NCBI GenBank assembly: GCA_003554005.1
Contig: PWEU01000086.1
Location: 1-9,081, forward strand
Source of the DNA: Nitriliruptoraceae bacterium
GTDB lineage: Bacteria > Actinomycetota > Nitriliruptoria > Nitriliruptorales > Nitriliruptoraceae
Direction of reading: 5' to 3'
DNA: 9,081 nt
Below the pieces are notes generated by a model, which saw only the letters and a program-made list of their open reading frames with translations, had not been told where the DNA came from and made no database searches. The translations under genes were made by a program, and so were the position numbers. Within the stretch, counting starts at the first letter, position 1. Every line of letters begins with the position of its first letter. Of the stretch, positions 1 through 6,421 are shown in pieces.

Positions 1-788
1 ACGCCCGCGCCGATGCAGTTGCCGTGCACGAACGCCGAGGTGCGGCCACCGACCGCCTGCATCCGTGGTGCCGGCCCGTGTTCCAGGCGCAACACGTGCG
101 CCGCTGCCAGGTCGGTCGCCGACCCGAACTCATCGAGGTCACCGCCCGCGCAGAAGTCCGGGCCCGCTGCCGACAGTTCCACCGACAGCTCCGGGTCGGC
201 CACGGCGACATCCAACGCCGCGGTGAGTGCGGCCCGCGCCGCCGCATCCAGGGCGTTGCGCCGATCGGGCCGGTCGAGGACCACGCGCAAAACCTGACCG
301 CGACGTTCGAGCCGGACCGCGTCCACCGACGGTGCCCGACGGCGAGGCGGCCGGGACCGGCGCCAGGCAGCGAACCCGTCTCCACCCAGCAGGGTCGAGT
401 ACGCCATCGACTCGGCCCACAGACCCTGATGGTCCCCGAGGGCGTCCGTGAGCCGCAAGGTCTGCGCCAGGAGGCGGCACGCCTCGGGCTGAGCGGCGAA
501 CGCTTCGAGCAGCTCGGCTGCCGCCACCTCGACATCGGCGACCCGGACCCCCCAGCTCCCCACCTCCGACCGGGCCACGGTGGTCGTCACGGCCTGCGCC
601 ACCTCCCGTCCCTCGCGCGTCAGTGGCTCGCTGGCTACCCCCACAGTGAGTCCGGGATGCGAGGCCAGCAGCTCCACCGCTGCGCGCACGACGACCTCGG
701 GTTGCTCGACGGCACTGTCGAGTGCCACGAGCACGGTGTCCGGCAGCGACCCGGTGCGCGCCAGGGCGACGACAGCCTCGAGCTCCAT
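1..788 (-). CDS. Enoyl-CoA hydratase/isomerase (crotonase) family protein with N-terminal extension, partial
   Basis: The frame is open from the ATG at 788 to the window edge (262 codons); the C-terminus is missing. The start is well bounded, because an in-frame TAG lies four codons upstream; no strong ribosome binding site is visible. The crotonase domain begins near residue 157. Visible hallmarks are VVLDRPDRRNAL (169-180), the first oxyanion-hole region DFCAGGDLDEF (211-221) and the start of the second, HGNCIGAG (255-262). Crotonases act on acyl-CoA thioesters through such oxyanion holes; the catalytic acids that would separate hydratase, isomerase or hydrolase activity lie mostly outside the window. 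Residues 1-150 are extra relative to a normal crotonase (about 260 aa). Residues about 120-143 (LWAESMAYSTLL and on) resemble the tail of a crotonase domain, so the extension may be a shrunken first crotonase module (inference). Third positions are very GC-rich. The gene follows the hydrolase by 219 nt, beyond a strong hairpin, so it is probably a separate transcript. Confidence 0.8.
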   Translation of the reverse strand, partial: MELEAVVALARTGSLPDTVLVALDSAVEQPEVVVRAAVELLASHPGLTVGVASEPLTREGREVAQAVTTTVARSEVGSWGVRVADVEVAAAELLEAFAAQPEACRLLAQTLRLTDALGDHQGLWAESMAYSTLLGGDGFAAWRRSRPPRRRAPSVDAVRLERRGQVLRVVLDRPDRRNALDAAARAALTAALDVAVADPELSVELSAAGPDFCAGGDLDEFGSATDLAAAHVLRLEHGPAPRMQAVGGRTSAFVHGNCIGAG

Positions 789-933
789 CAGCGCAGACTA
801 GGATGCATCGTCTGCCAGCGCATGCCATGGCACCGCCTGAGCCCGTATCCGGCGTGACCTTCGCCCTCGTGAGCGCATCCCGAGATCGCCCGTCGACGCA
901 CTCACGGGCCAGATCCGGCTGCAACTGCCGGCC

Positions 934-976
934 GACCAGCCGATGGTGAGAGATCCCTCTCAGGCCATCGCTGGTC
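934..976 (-). terminator. Strong hairpin terminator after the hydrolase gene
   Basis: The outer arms are GACCAGCCGATGG (934-946) and CCATCGCTGGTC (965-976), which pair over 12 bp with one bulged base. Inside them TGAGAG (947-952) pairs with CTCTCA (957-962) around the four-base loop ATCC, leaving two unpaired G at 963-964. In total 18 bp pair in 43 nt. The structure starts 31 nt after the hydrolase stop and has no U-tract, as is common for terminators in high-GC actinobacteria. It would fold on either strand, so it may also insulate the downstream crotonase gene. The pairing is read directly; termination is inferred. Confidence 0.65.
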
Positions 977-1007
977 TGACACGGCTTGTTCTGCCATCGC
1001 AGGGCGA

Positions 1008-1913
1008 TCAGGCCGTCGACAGTCGGAGATCGTCGGCTCCGATCGCGCCGGTGAAGGTCAGCACCCAAGAGTTGAACTCCTCCGGTCGCTCCATGAACGG
1101 ACGATGTCCGCAGCGATCGAAGAGGAGGAAGCGGACCGAGGCCTCGGTTTCGGCGAACAACTGGAAGAGCGCCAGCCCGTCATCGACGGTCGTGCCGACA
1201 TCCGAAGCCCCCCAGATGATGCCAACAGGCACGTCGAACGCTCCATCGGTCCGGATCCAGTTCAGGAGGGCGTCCTTCTTCTCCTGCAGATCAGCGCGGT
1301 AGTCATCCCACTCGCTGGAGCCTCGTACGAAGTCCTTCTGGGCTTGCATGCGGTGAGGCATGCGGAGCATCGCCGCCACCCTCTCGACGCACTCGTCCTC
1401 CACCGTCGAGGGATCGTAATTCAAACCCTCGAGATCGTGACGTGCATTGGCAGCGTCGCCCTTGAAGTACCCACTACTGACGAGGGGGTGCTGATCGACC
1501 ACGTTTGCGGCGTAGTGCGGCGTGAGCGATGCGCTATTGGTCAACACCAACTTCCCGACCAGATCTGGGGCCACCATCGCCAGATATGTCGCATGGAAGG
1601 CACCGCGGGAGGTCCCGATGACCGTCGCCCCCTTGATGTCGAGTTGGCGCAGCAGTCCGGCAAGCGTCGACGCCATGAGATCGACCCTGTAGCCATCATT
1701 GGTCGACGGATTGTCCGACTGTCCATAGCCGATGAGGTCTGGGGCGATGACCCGGTGAGCCAACGCAAGGACGTCGATGTTCTTGTGCCACACGTGCGAG
1801 CAAGAAACCCCACCCGGCGGTTCTCCTCCGTGGAGCAGGACGACCGGGGATCCATCACCTGCTTCGAGGTAATGGGTCCGCAGCCCATCTACCGTAACGT
1901 ACTTCGATTCCAT
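1008..1913 (-). CDS. Alpha/beta hydrolase, meta-cleavage-product hydrolase-like
   Basis: A 301-residue single-domain alpha/beta hydrolase, cytoplasmic by lack of a signal peptide. It has the oxyanion-hole HGG (28-30), APDLIGYGQSD (57-67), the nucleophile elbow GTSRG with Ser102, the acid Asp238 in IIWGASD (232-238), and His270 in DRCGHRPFMERP (266-277). The spacing and the order Ser-Asp-His are those of the family, and a cap domain fits between about 130 and 225. The overall look is that of C-C bond hydrolases of aromatic degradation (BphD/HsaD/MhpC type), but the elbow is TSRGA rather than the common NSMGG, so an esterase or lactonase is possible. A Ser nucleophile argues against haloalkane dehalogenase. 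The ATG at 1913 was chosen over an in-frame ATG at 1952 because CCTCTCC at 1923-1929 (GGAGAGG on the coding strand) lies nine bases before it. It follows the importer's last ATPase by 197 nt of structured leader and precedes a terminator-like hairpin. Confidence 0.88.
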   Translation of the reverse strand: MESKYVTVDGLRTHYLEAGDGSPVVLLHGGEPPGGVSCSHVWHKNIDVLALAHRVIAPDLIGYGQSDNPSTNDGYRVDLMASTLAGLLRQLDIKGATVIGTSRGAFHATYLAMVAPDLVGKLVLTNSASLTPHYAANVVDQHPLVSSGYFKGDAANARHDLEGLNYDPSTVEDECVERVAAMLRMPHRMQAQKDFVRGSSEWDDYRADLQEKKDALLNWIRTDGAFDVPVGIIWGASDVGTTVDDGLALFQLFAETEASVRFLLFDRCGHRPFMERPEEFNSWVLTFTGAIGADDLRLSTA

Positions 1914-1922
1914 CGTCAGTGA

Positions 1923-1929
1923 CCTCTCC
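1923..1929 (-). promoter_or_regulatory. Ribosome binding site of the hydrolase gene
   Basis: The coding strand reads GGAGAGG with a nine-base spacer to the ATG at 1913. It decides the start in favour of MESKY over the ATG 13 codons upstream, which would place this site inside the gene. It abuts the hairpin at 1930-1945. Confidence 0.6.
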
Positions 1930-1945
1930 GTCCCTAGCAAGGGAC
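1930..1945 (-). promoter_or_regulatory. Hairpin abutting the hydrolase ribosome binding site
   Basis: A perfect 6-bp inverted repeat: GTCCCT (1930-1935), loop AGCA, AGGGAC (1940-1945). In the mRNA it ends directly before the Shine-Dalgarno sequence, where a hairpin could affect ribosome access or protect the 5' end. The structure is seen; the role is inferred. Confidence 0.35.
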
Positions 1946-1958
1946 CGTGCATTCATTC

Positions 1959-1979
1959 CTGTCGGCGCTCTCTCGACAG
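1959..1979 (-). repeat. Inverted repeat in the hydrolase leader
   Basis: CTGTCG (1959-1964) and CGACAG (1974-1979) are perfect reverse complements separated by nine bases. It could be a dyad operator or a leader hairpin upstream of the hydrolase; nothing else supports a particular role. Confidence 0.3.
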
Positions 1980-2033
1980 CGATAGCGGTTGCACCCTGTC
2001 TACGCCGACACGGTGGTGTGTGAAGCCTCGTGC

Positions 2034-2055
2034 GGCAGTGCATCGGTAGTGCATC
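2034..2055. repeat. Tandem 11-bp direct repeat in the hydrolase leader
   Basis: Two adjacent units, GGCAGTGCATC (2034-2044) and GGTAGTGCATC (2045-2055), differ at one base. The 11-bp period is about one helical turn, which suits side-by-side binding of a regulator on one DNA face. They lie 121-142 bp upstream of the hydrolase ATG, in the 197-bp gap after the importer. A related element, TGCACTACCG, occurs at 3264-3273. Confidence 0.4.
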
Positions 2056-2087
2056 GTCCACTAACCACGTAGACGACAACTCTCGCA

Positions 2088-2102
2088 TCCCACGACGCGG
2101 GA
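2088..2102 (-). terminator. Weak hairpin just after the DppD-type ATPase gene
   Basis: On the coding strand TCCCGC and GTGGGA pair over six positions (one G-U) around the loop GTC, eight bases past the stop at 2111. There is no U-tract. It could be a leaky terminator or an RNA-processing structure separating importer and hydrolase expression. The evidence is weak. Confidence 0.25.
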
Positions 2103-2110
2103 GTGCTTGA

Positions 2111-3163
2111 TCACAACTCGTCATCTGGCCACTGGCGACATTCGTCATGGAAGTGGCAAGCGGACAGATGCTCCCCGTCATCCGCATCGGCACCGACATA
2201 GCCCACGTCCGTTGCCAGTGGTGGGGCCTCCTCGACGCACCGCTGTGGTCTACCCAATGCTTCGTAGAGCCAACATCGGTCGGCGAAGGGGCATCCCACG
2301 ACCGTGCTGTAGGGCGACGATGGGGACCCCGGCACGCCGACGATCCTGCTCGAACCAGAGATGGACGGAACCGCTCTCAGCAGCGCCCGTGTGTATGGGT
2401 GGCCAGGTTCGAACAGTATCTGCTCGACATCGCCCAATTCGACGATCCTGCCGGCGTACATCACCGCCACTCGGTCGCACATCCTGCTAACGACACCGAG
2501 GTCGTGAGTGATGAACAGTACGCCCAGTCTTCTCTCGCTGATCACCGACTTCAAGACGTCTAGGTACGCCGCCTCCATGGTGACATCGAGTGCCGTGGTG
2601 GGCTCATCAGCGATGAGTACCTCGGGTGATCCAGCCAGCGCCATCGCGCTGACCGTTCTCTGCCGCATACCACCACTGAACTCGTGCGGATAGCTCTTCA
2701 GTCGATCCTTGGCCCCCGGGATCCGCATGCTCTCCAGCAGATCCACCGCCCCGCTACGAGCTTCTGCCCGACGCCGGACGCCCGCTAGAGACAGCGATTC
2801 CATGACCTGATTGCCGATGGTGTAGGCCGGGTTCAGCGAGCTGAGCGGGTCCTGCACGACCATGCTCATGCGTGTCCGACGGATCGCCCGGAAGTCAGCA
2901 TCGGACTTGCCGAGGAGCTCCTCATCGCCAAGTTTGACACTGCCTTCAACCCGAGCGTTCAAGGAGTCCCGAACCATGCCGATAACCGTCAGTGCCGTGA
3001 CGCTCTTGCCGCTCCCAGATTCGCCCACGAGTCCGAGGGTCTCGCCCGAGTTCACATGGAACGAGACGCCGCGCACGGCGCGAGCGATGCCTCTTTGACT
3101 ACGGAAACTCACCTTCAAATCATCGACCCGAAGTGCGGTCACGCTCTGTCCGGGAGCCATCAT
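2111..3163 (-). CDS. Peptide/nickel ABC importer ATP-binding protein, DppD/OppD type
   Basis: A 350-residue ATPase that would power the importer with the OppF/DppF-type partner at 5102-6253. From the chosen ATG the motifs are Walker A GESGSGKS (47-54), Q-loop VVQDPLSSLNP (Q104), signature FSGGMRQR (162-169), Walker B VLIADEP (182-188) and switch His220 in FITHDL. The C-terminal region typical of Dpp/Opp ATPases (oligo_HPY type) carries Cys291, Cys297, Cys309 and Cys336, the four-cysteine set reported to bind an iron-sulfur cluster in some DppD proteins. The start is uncertain. The frame stays open to an ATG at 3295, but those 44 extra residues are Arg-rich and unlike the family, so the tandem ATG at 3163/3160 just after GGTGGAG was preferred. 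It lies 171 nt downstream of the DppC-type gene, the loosest junction among the permease and ATPase genes except for the gap after the binding protein. It is the last importer gene. Confidence 0.92.
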   Translation of the reverse strand: MMAPGQSVTALRVDDLKVSFRSQRGIARAVRGVSFHVNSGETLGLVGESGSGKSVTALTVIGMVRDSLNARVEGSVKLGDEELLGKSDADFRAIRRTRMSMVVQDPLSSLNPAYTIGNQVMESLSLAGVRRRAEARSGAVDLLESMRIPGAKDRLKSYPHEFSGGMRQRTVSAMALAGSPEVLIADEPTTALDVTMEAAYLDVLKSVISERRLGVLFITHDLGVVSRMCDRVAVMYAGRIVELGDVEQILFEPGHPYTRALLRAVPSISGSSRIVGVPGSPSSPYSTVVGCPFADRCWLYEALGRPQRCVEEAPPLATDVGYVGADADDGEHLSACHFHDECRQWPDDEL

Positions 3164-3334
3164 CTCCACCGATCCAAGGTCGTAGCACCAGCGTTCCACT
3201 ACTGACGCGATACACCTGTCTTCTCTGTCACGGTCCCGTCGGCGAAGATCACCGACAGGAGCTTGCACTACCGCACAGCGTCGTGCACTGGGCATCGGAT
3301 AGCACCGGTCTCAGTACCGCTGACCTGAGATTCA

Positions 3335-4189
3335 TCAGACGAACTTCGCCGGGTCCAGATAATCACGAACCCAGTTGCCCAAGGTGTTCAACGCGAGGAT
3401 CACCCCAACCAGCACGACCCCTGGCATGACGGAGATCCACCAAGCCCGACCCAGGTAGTTCGATCCATCTGCGATTATCAGGCCCCAGGACACCTGCGGG
3501 GAGGCGATCCCCGCCCCGAGGAAGCTCAGCGTTGCCTCCAATAGGACGATGTGACCTACCTCGACGCTCGCTACGACGAGAGCAGCTGAAGCGACGTTGG
3601 GGACAACGTGCACCCACATAGTCTTGGCGGTGCTGAGCCCATGGAGCTTGCCCTGCAGTACGTACTCGCGTTCGCGGACCGAGAGCACTACTCCGCGAAT
3701 CACGCCAGCGAAACGCGCCCAGAGCATCAGACTGATCGCGATCGTCAAAGACCAGAATCCCGGTCCCAATGCCGCAGCGACGAGGATGGCGATGAGAAGT
3801 GAAGGGATCGCGAGTGCGGTCTCGATGAGTCGACCGAGTATCGAACCGACCGCTCCGCGCGACATCCCCGCGAGCATACCTACGAGGCCGCCGACGACCA
3901 TGCCAACTGACAGAGCGATGGCGAGGAGGGCGAGAGACGTTCGGCCGCCGTACACCATGCGGACCAAGACATCGCGACCCAACGAATCGGTCCCGAGTAG
4001 GTGCTCCCGGCTAGGAGGCTGGAATCTGGAGCCCAGGACCGTCGTGTCAGGGGAGCCCTCGAGCAGAAATGGGCCTAGGAGGCTCGCCACGACAAAGACC
4101 CCGAGACCAACGGCCGCCACCCAGGGGATCGAAGCGCCGCTGGATGTCGTGCCCTCGAAGTCCTCAGTTACATCTTGGGTGTCTGACAT
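3335..4189 (-). CDS. Peptide/nickel ABC importer permease, DppC type
   Basis: An inner-membrane permease of 284 residues, the usual length for DppC/OppC. The N-terminal 20 residues are polar and acidic. TM1 (about 22-43) is followed by HLLGTDSLGRDVLVRMVYGG (63-82), a hallmark of this subfamily. Five more hydrophobic segments lie near 85-108, 122-142, 145-163, 200-222 and 253-272. The cytoplasmic EAA-type coupling loop, where the ATPase docks, spans about 173-198 (EYVLQG, then GLSTAKTMWVHVVPN). The ATG at 4189 lies only four bases past the stop of the DppB-type gene, so the two are almost certainly co-transcribed and probably translationally coupled. It should form the transmembrane heterodimer with DppB. 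Confidence 0.93.
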   Translation of the reverse strand: MSDTQDVTEDFEGTTSSGASIPWVAAVGLGVFVVASLLGPFLLEGSPDTTVLGSRFQPPSREHLLGTDSLGRDVLVRMVYGGRTSLALLAIALSVGMVVGGLVGMLAGMSRGAVGSILGRLIETALAIPSLLIAILVAAALGPGFWSLTIAISLMLWARFAGVIRGVVLSVREREYVLQGKLHGLSTAKTMWVHVVPNVASAALVVASVEVGHIVLLEATLSFLGAGIASPQVSWGLIIADGSNYLGRAWWISVMPGVVLVGVILALNTLGNWVRDYLDPAKFV

Positions 4190-4193
4190 GGGT

Positions 4194-5108
4194 CTATAGC
4201 CTGATTCTGCGATCGAGGCTCACTTGGATGAGATCAGCGAGCAACGTCACGAGTACGATGCCTATCCCCGAGACGATCACGACGCCACGGATGACTGGGA
4301 AATCCCGCTGCAGTAGCGCCTGATAGGTCATGAAGCCCACTCCGGGCCAAGAGAAGACCATCTCCAGTGTCACGCTCCCTGTCACCAGAACAGATAGGTA
4401 GATAGCCGTCAGCGACACGGTCGAGGAGAGCGCGTTCTTCAGGGCGTGCTTGGCTATCACCATCCGTTCCGATACCCCTTTGAGCCGCGCCATCTTGATG
4501 TACTCCTCACCGAGTACGTCCAAGATGCTGGAGCGCATCGCGCGTAAGAAGGAAGGTGTCATGGCGAGTGTCAGCGTGGCGATCGGCAGGATGTGGTGGC
4601 GAAACCCACCGAAGCGACTCGTCGGCAAGATGCCGAGGTTCACGGCGAAGATCCAGATCAGTACCAGGGCGATCCAGAACGCCGGTGCAGCCATCGTCAC
4701 CGCCGCAAAGGTCTCAAGGCTCCTCCTGACCGTCCGGGAGGGAGACACGGCAGCGACGACACCGAGGGTGACCCCCAGTATGACCGACAGAGCGGTCGCC
4801 GGGCCGATCAGCCGAAGCGAAGCGGGCAGTCTGTCCCAGATCATCTCCGAAACGCTGCGACCGGTGACGAAGGAGGTGCCCAGGTCCCCTCCCAGAACGT
4901 CACGAACGTAGATGACGAACTGCGTTGACAGCGGCTGATCAAGTCCGAGCCCTCGGATGATGTTCGCCTCGACCTCTGGACTTACACCGGGTGGGACGAG
5001 CAACGCCAATGGGTCACCCGCGGCGCTGCTCAGGAAGAAGACGAGCAACATCAGAAAGAAGACCGCGATGGCTCCGTGCATCAGGCGAACTGCGATGAAG
5101 TTCACCAT
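4194..5108 (-). CDS. Peptide/nickel ABC importer permease, DppB type
   Basis: An inner-membrane permease of 304 residues, normal for DppB/OppB. It has an N-terminal TM (9-29), a periplasmic region with LGLDQPL (54-60) and GGDLGTS (73-79), and further TMs near 100-121, 134-157, 173-189, 232-254 and 275-297. The EAA loop is EEYIKMARLKGVSERMVIAK (201-220), and FSWPGVGFMTYQAL (252-265) is a conserved stretch of this subfamily. Its ATG (5106-5108) overlaps the stop of the upstream ATPase gene by 7 nt (ATGGTGA arrangement), implying translational coupling. It pairs with the DppC-type permease immediately downstream to form the channel. Confidence 0.94.
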   Translation of the reverse strand: MVNFIAVRLMHGAIAVFFLMLLVFFLSSAAGDPLALLVPPGVSPEVEANIIRGLGLDQPLSTQFVIYVRDVLGGDLGTSFVTGRSVSEMIWDRLPASLRLIGPATALSVILGVTLGVVAAVSPSRTVRRSLETFAAVTMAAPAFWIALVLIWIFAVNLGILPTSRFGGFRHHILPIATLTLAMTPSFLRAMRSSILDVLGEEYIKMARLKGVSERMVIAKHALKNALSSTVSLTAIYLSVLVTGSVTLEMVFSWPGVGFMTYQALLQRDFPVIRGVVIVSGIGIVLVTLLADLIQVSLDRRIRL

Positions 5109-6253
5109 GGGCCGTCTGCCCAGTTGTCCTCCCGAGCGTGGTCCTGACCTGTCGCAGGGTCGAGGCGTGGACCAGCAGCCTCGGTCACGTCATGACCATC
5201 CGATGACGGCGTCGTCGTCGGAAGCAGCGTCGTTGGTGTCGCATCCCAGAAGTGACAAGCAACACGGTGTCGTCCGCCCGTGCTGTGCAGAGCTGGATCT
5301 TCGTCTGTGCAGACTGAAGGACGGCCCAGCTTCTGCCACAGGGGACACCGACTATGGAAGCTGCCCCCTTGGGTCGGCTCTTCCGGAGATGGCATATCCC
5401 CCGGAAGCACTATGCGCTGGGAACCCTTGGCCGCGCTGTCACGCCGGATCTCCGGAGCAGCAGATAGAAGTGCTGCGGTGTAAGGGTGCTGTGGTTGGTC
5501 GAAAACAAGCTCCGCCGGTCCGAATTCGACGAGCTTTCCGAGATACATCACCCCGACCTCGTCGCTGAGGTACCGAAGGGTGGCAAGGTCGTGCGAGATC
5601 ATGAAGAAGGAGACGCCGTAATCGCGACGCAGATCCTGGAGGAGGTTCATGATCTGTGCTCGAATCGAGACATCGAGCGCAGAAACAGGTTCGTCGAGAA
5701 CGATGATCTTCGGATCCGACGCCAATGCCTGCGCGATGGCAACCCGTTGGAGCATCCCACCGCTCAACTGATGGGGGAAATTGTCTCGCACCCCTTCTTC
5801 GAGGCCGACAGCCGTGAGCAACTCATCGACGGCAGCCCCCAGGTCAGCTTTGGTCTGGTCCTTCTGACGAACAAGCGGCTCTGCGATGCTTGCCGCTACG
5901 CTGAGTCTCGGGTTGATGGCGCTTCGAGGGTCCTGAAACACCGCCTGCACAGCTGCCCTGTAGGTCTTGCGCTCCTCACCACGTAGCTTCGCGACGTCGC
6001 GACCACGGAAGTAGATCTGTCCGTCGTCCGGGGGGAGAGCACCCACCATCAGTCGCGCTAGTGTCGTCTTGCCACATCCTGACTCTCCGGCGATGCCAAC
6101 GGTCTTCCCAGCATCGATGCTTATGGTGACGTCGTTCACAGCGCGGATCTTGGTGCGAAACAGGCTATATCTCTTGGATGGCCGACCACGGAAGATCTTC
6201 ACGAGATCCCGGCCCGCAAGCAAGGGCTCCGGCTGCCCACCTGCATCCCGCAT
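5102..6253 (-). CDS. Peptide/nickel ABC importer ATP-binding protein, OppF/DppF type
   Basis: A 383-residue ATPase, the expected partner of the DppD-type subunit. It has Walker A GESGCGKT (56-63), Q-loop AVFQDPRSAINP (Q107), signature LSGGMLQR (163-170), Walker B IIVLDEP (183-189) and switch His221 in ISHDL. The C-terminal Dpp/Opp region is present, but the usual first cysteine of the GCxFxxRC motif is Gly298 (GGSFHSRC); Cys303, Cys315 and Cys333 remain. A hydrophilic, Thr/Asp-rich tail of about 45 residues follows the ACHF motif and is longer than usual. The ATG at 6253 was preferred over the ATG at 6316 because GGAG sits five bases before it and the 21 extra residues do not look like the family. 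It lies 168 nt after the binding-protein gene, across a hairpin, and overlaps the DppB-type gene by 7 nt. Confidence 0.92.
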   Translation of the reverse strand: MRDAGGQPEPLLAGRDLVKIFRGRPSKRYSLFRTKIRAVNDVTISIDAGKTVGIAGESGCGKTTLARLMVGALPPDDGQIYFRGRDVAKLRGEERKTYRAAVQAVFQDPRSAINPRLSVAASIAEPLVRQKDQTKADLGAAVDELLTAVGLEEGVRDNFPHQLSGGMLQRVAIAQALASDPKIIVLDEPVSALDVSIRAQIMNLLQDLRRDYGVSFFMISHDLATLRYLSDEVGVMYLGKLVEFGPAELVFDQPQHPYTAALLSAAPEIRRDSAAKGSQRIVLPGDMPSPEEPTQGGSFHSRCPLWQKLGRPSVCTDEDPALHSTGGRHRVACHFWDATPTTLLPTTTPSSDGHDVTEAAGPRLDPATGQDHAREDNWADGPW

Positions 6254-6258
6254 CGCTA

Positions 6259-6262
6259 CTCC
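6259..6262 (-). promoter_or_regulatory. Ribosome binding site of the OppF/DppF-type gene
   Basis: GGAG on the coding strand, five bases before the ATG at 6253. It supports this start over the upstream in-frame ATG at 6316. Confidence 0.5.
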
Positions 6263-6377
6263 GTCGTCATCGGTGGAGCCCCGAACCAATGAGCACACCC
6301 TTCCGCGTTCCTGCACTGGATGCCAGGACCGCTCTTGCCTGGTTGTCTGCCATCCGGACGAGGATGTTCCTCATGCC

Positions 6378-6400
6378 CGAGGACGTGGTGGCCGTCCTCG
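6378..6400 (-). promoter_or_regulatory. Intercistronic hairpin after the binding-protein gene
   Basis: A perfect 8-bp stem: CGAGGACG (6378-6385), seven-base loop, CGTCCTCG (6393-6400). It starts 21 nt after the binding-protein stop and has no U-tract. In many importer operons a stem-loop at this place stabilises the upstream mRNA or partly terminates transcription, so the binding protein is made in excess over the membrane subunits. That role is inferred here from position. Confidence 0.55.
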
Positions 6401-6421
6401 AACCGATGCTCAGGGCCAGGG

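Noticed and set aside
24..857. Plus-strand frame of 277 codons
   Set aside because: Antisense to the crotonase gene in very GC-rich DNA, where stop codons are rare; the product is Arg/Gly/Pro-rich with no domain.
139..1068. Long minus-strand frame of about 309 codons overlapping the crotonase gene
   Set aside because: Its product is Arg/Gly-rich without motifs and crosses the hydrolase end and the terminator hairpin; the neighbouring minus frame has clear crotonase motifs and accounts for the openness.
1104..1922. Plus-strand frame of 272 codons antisense to the alpha/beta hydrolase
   Set aside because: It mirrors almost exactly the span of a gene with an intact catalytic triad; no ribosome binding site or family resemblance.
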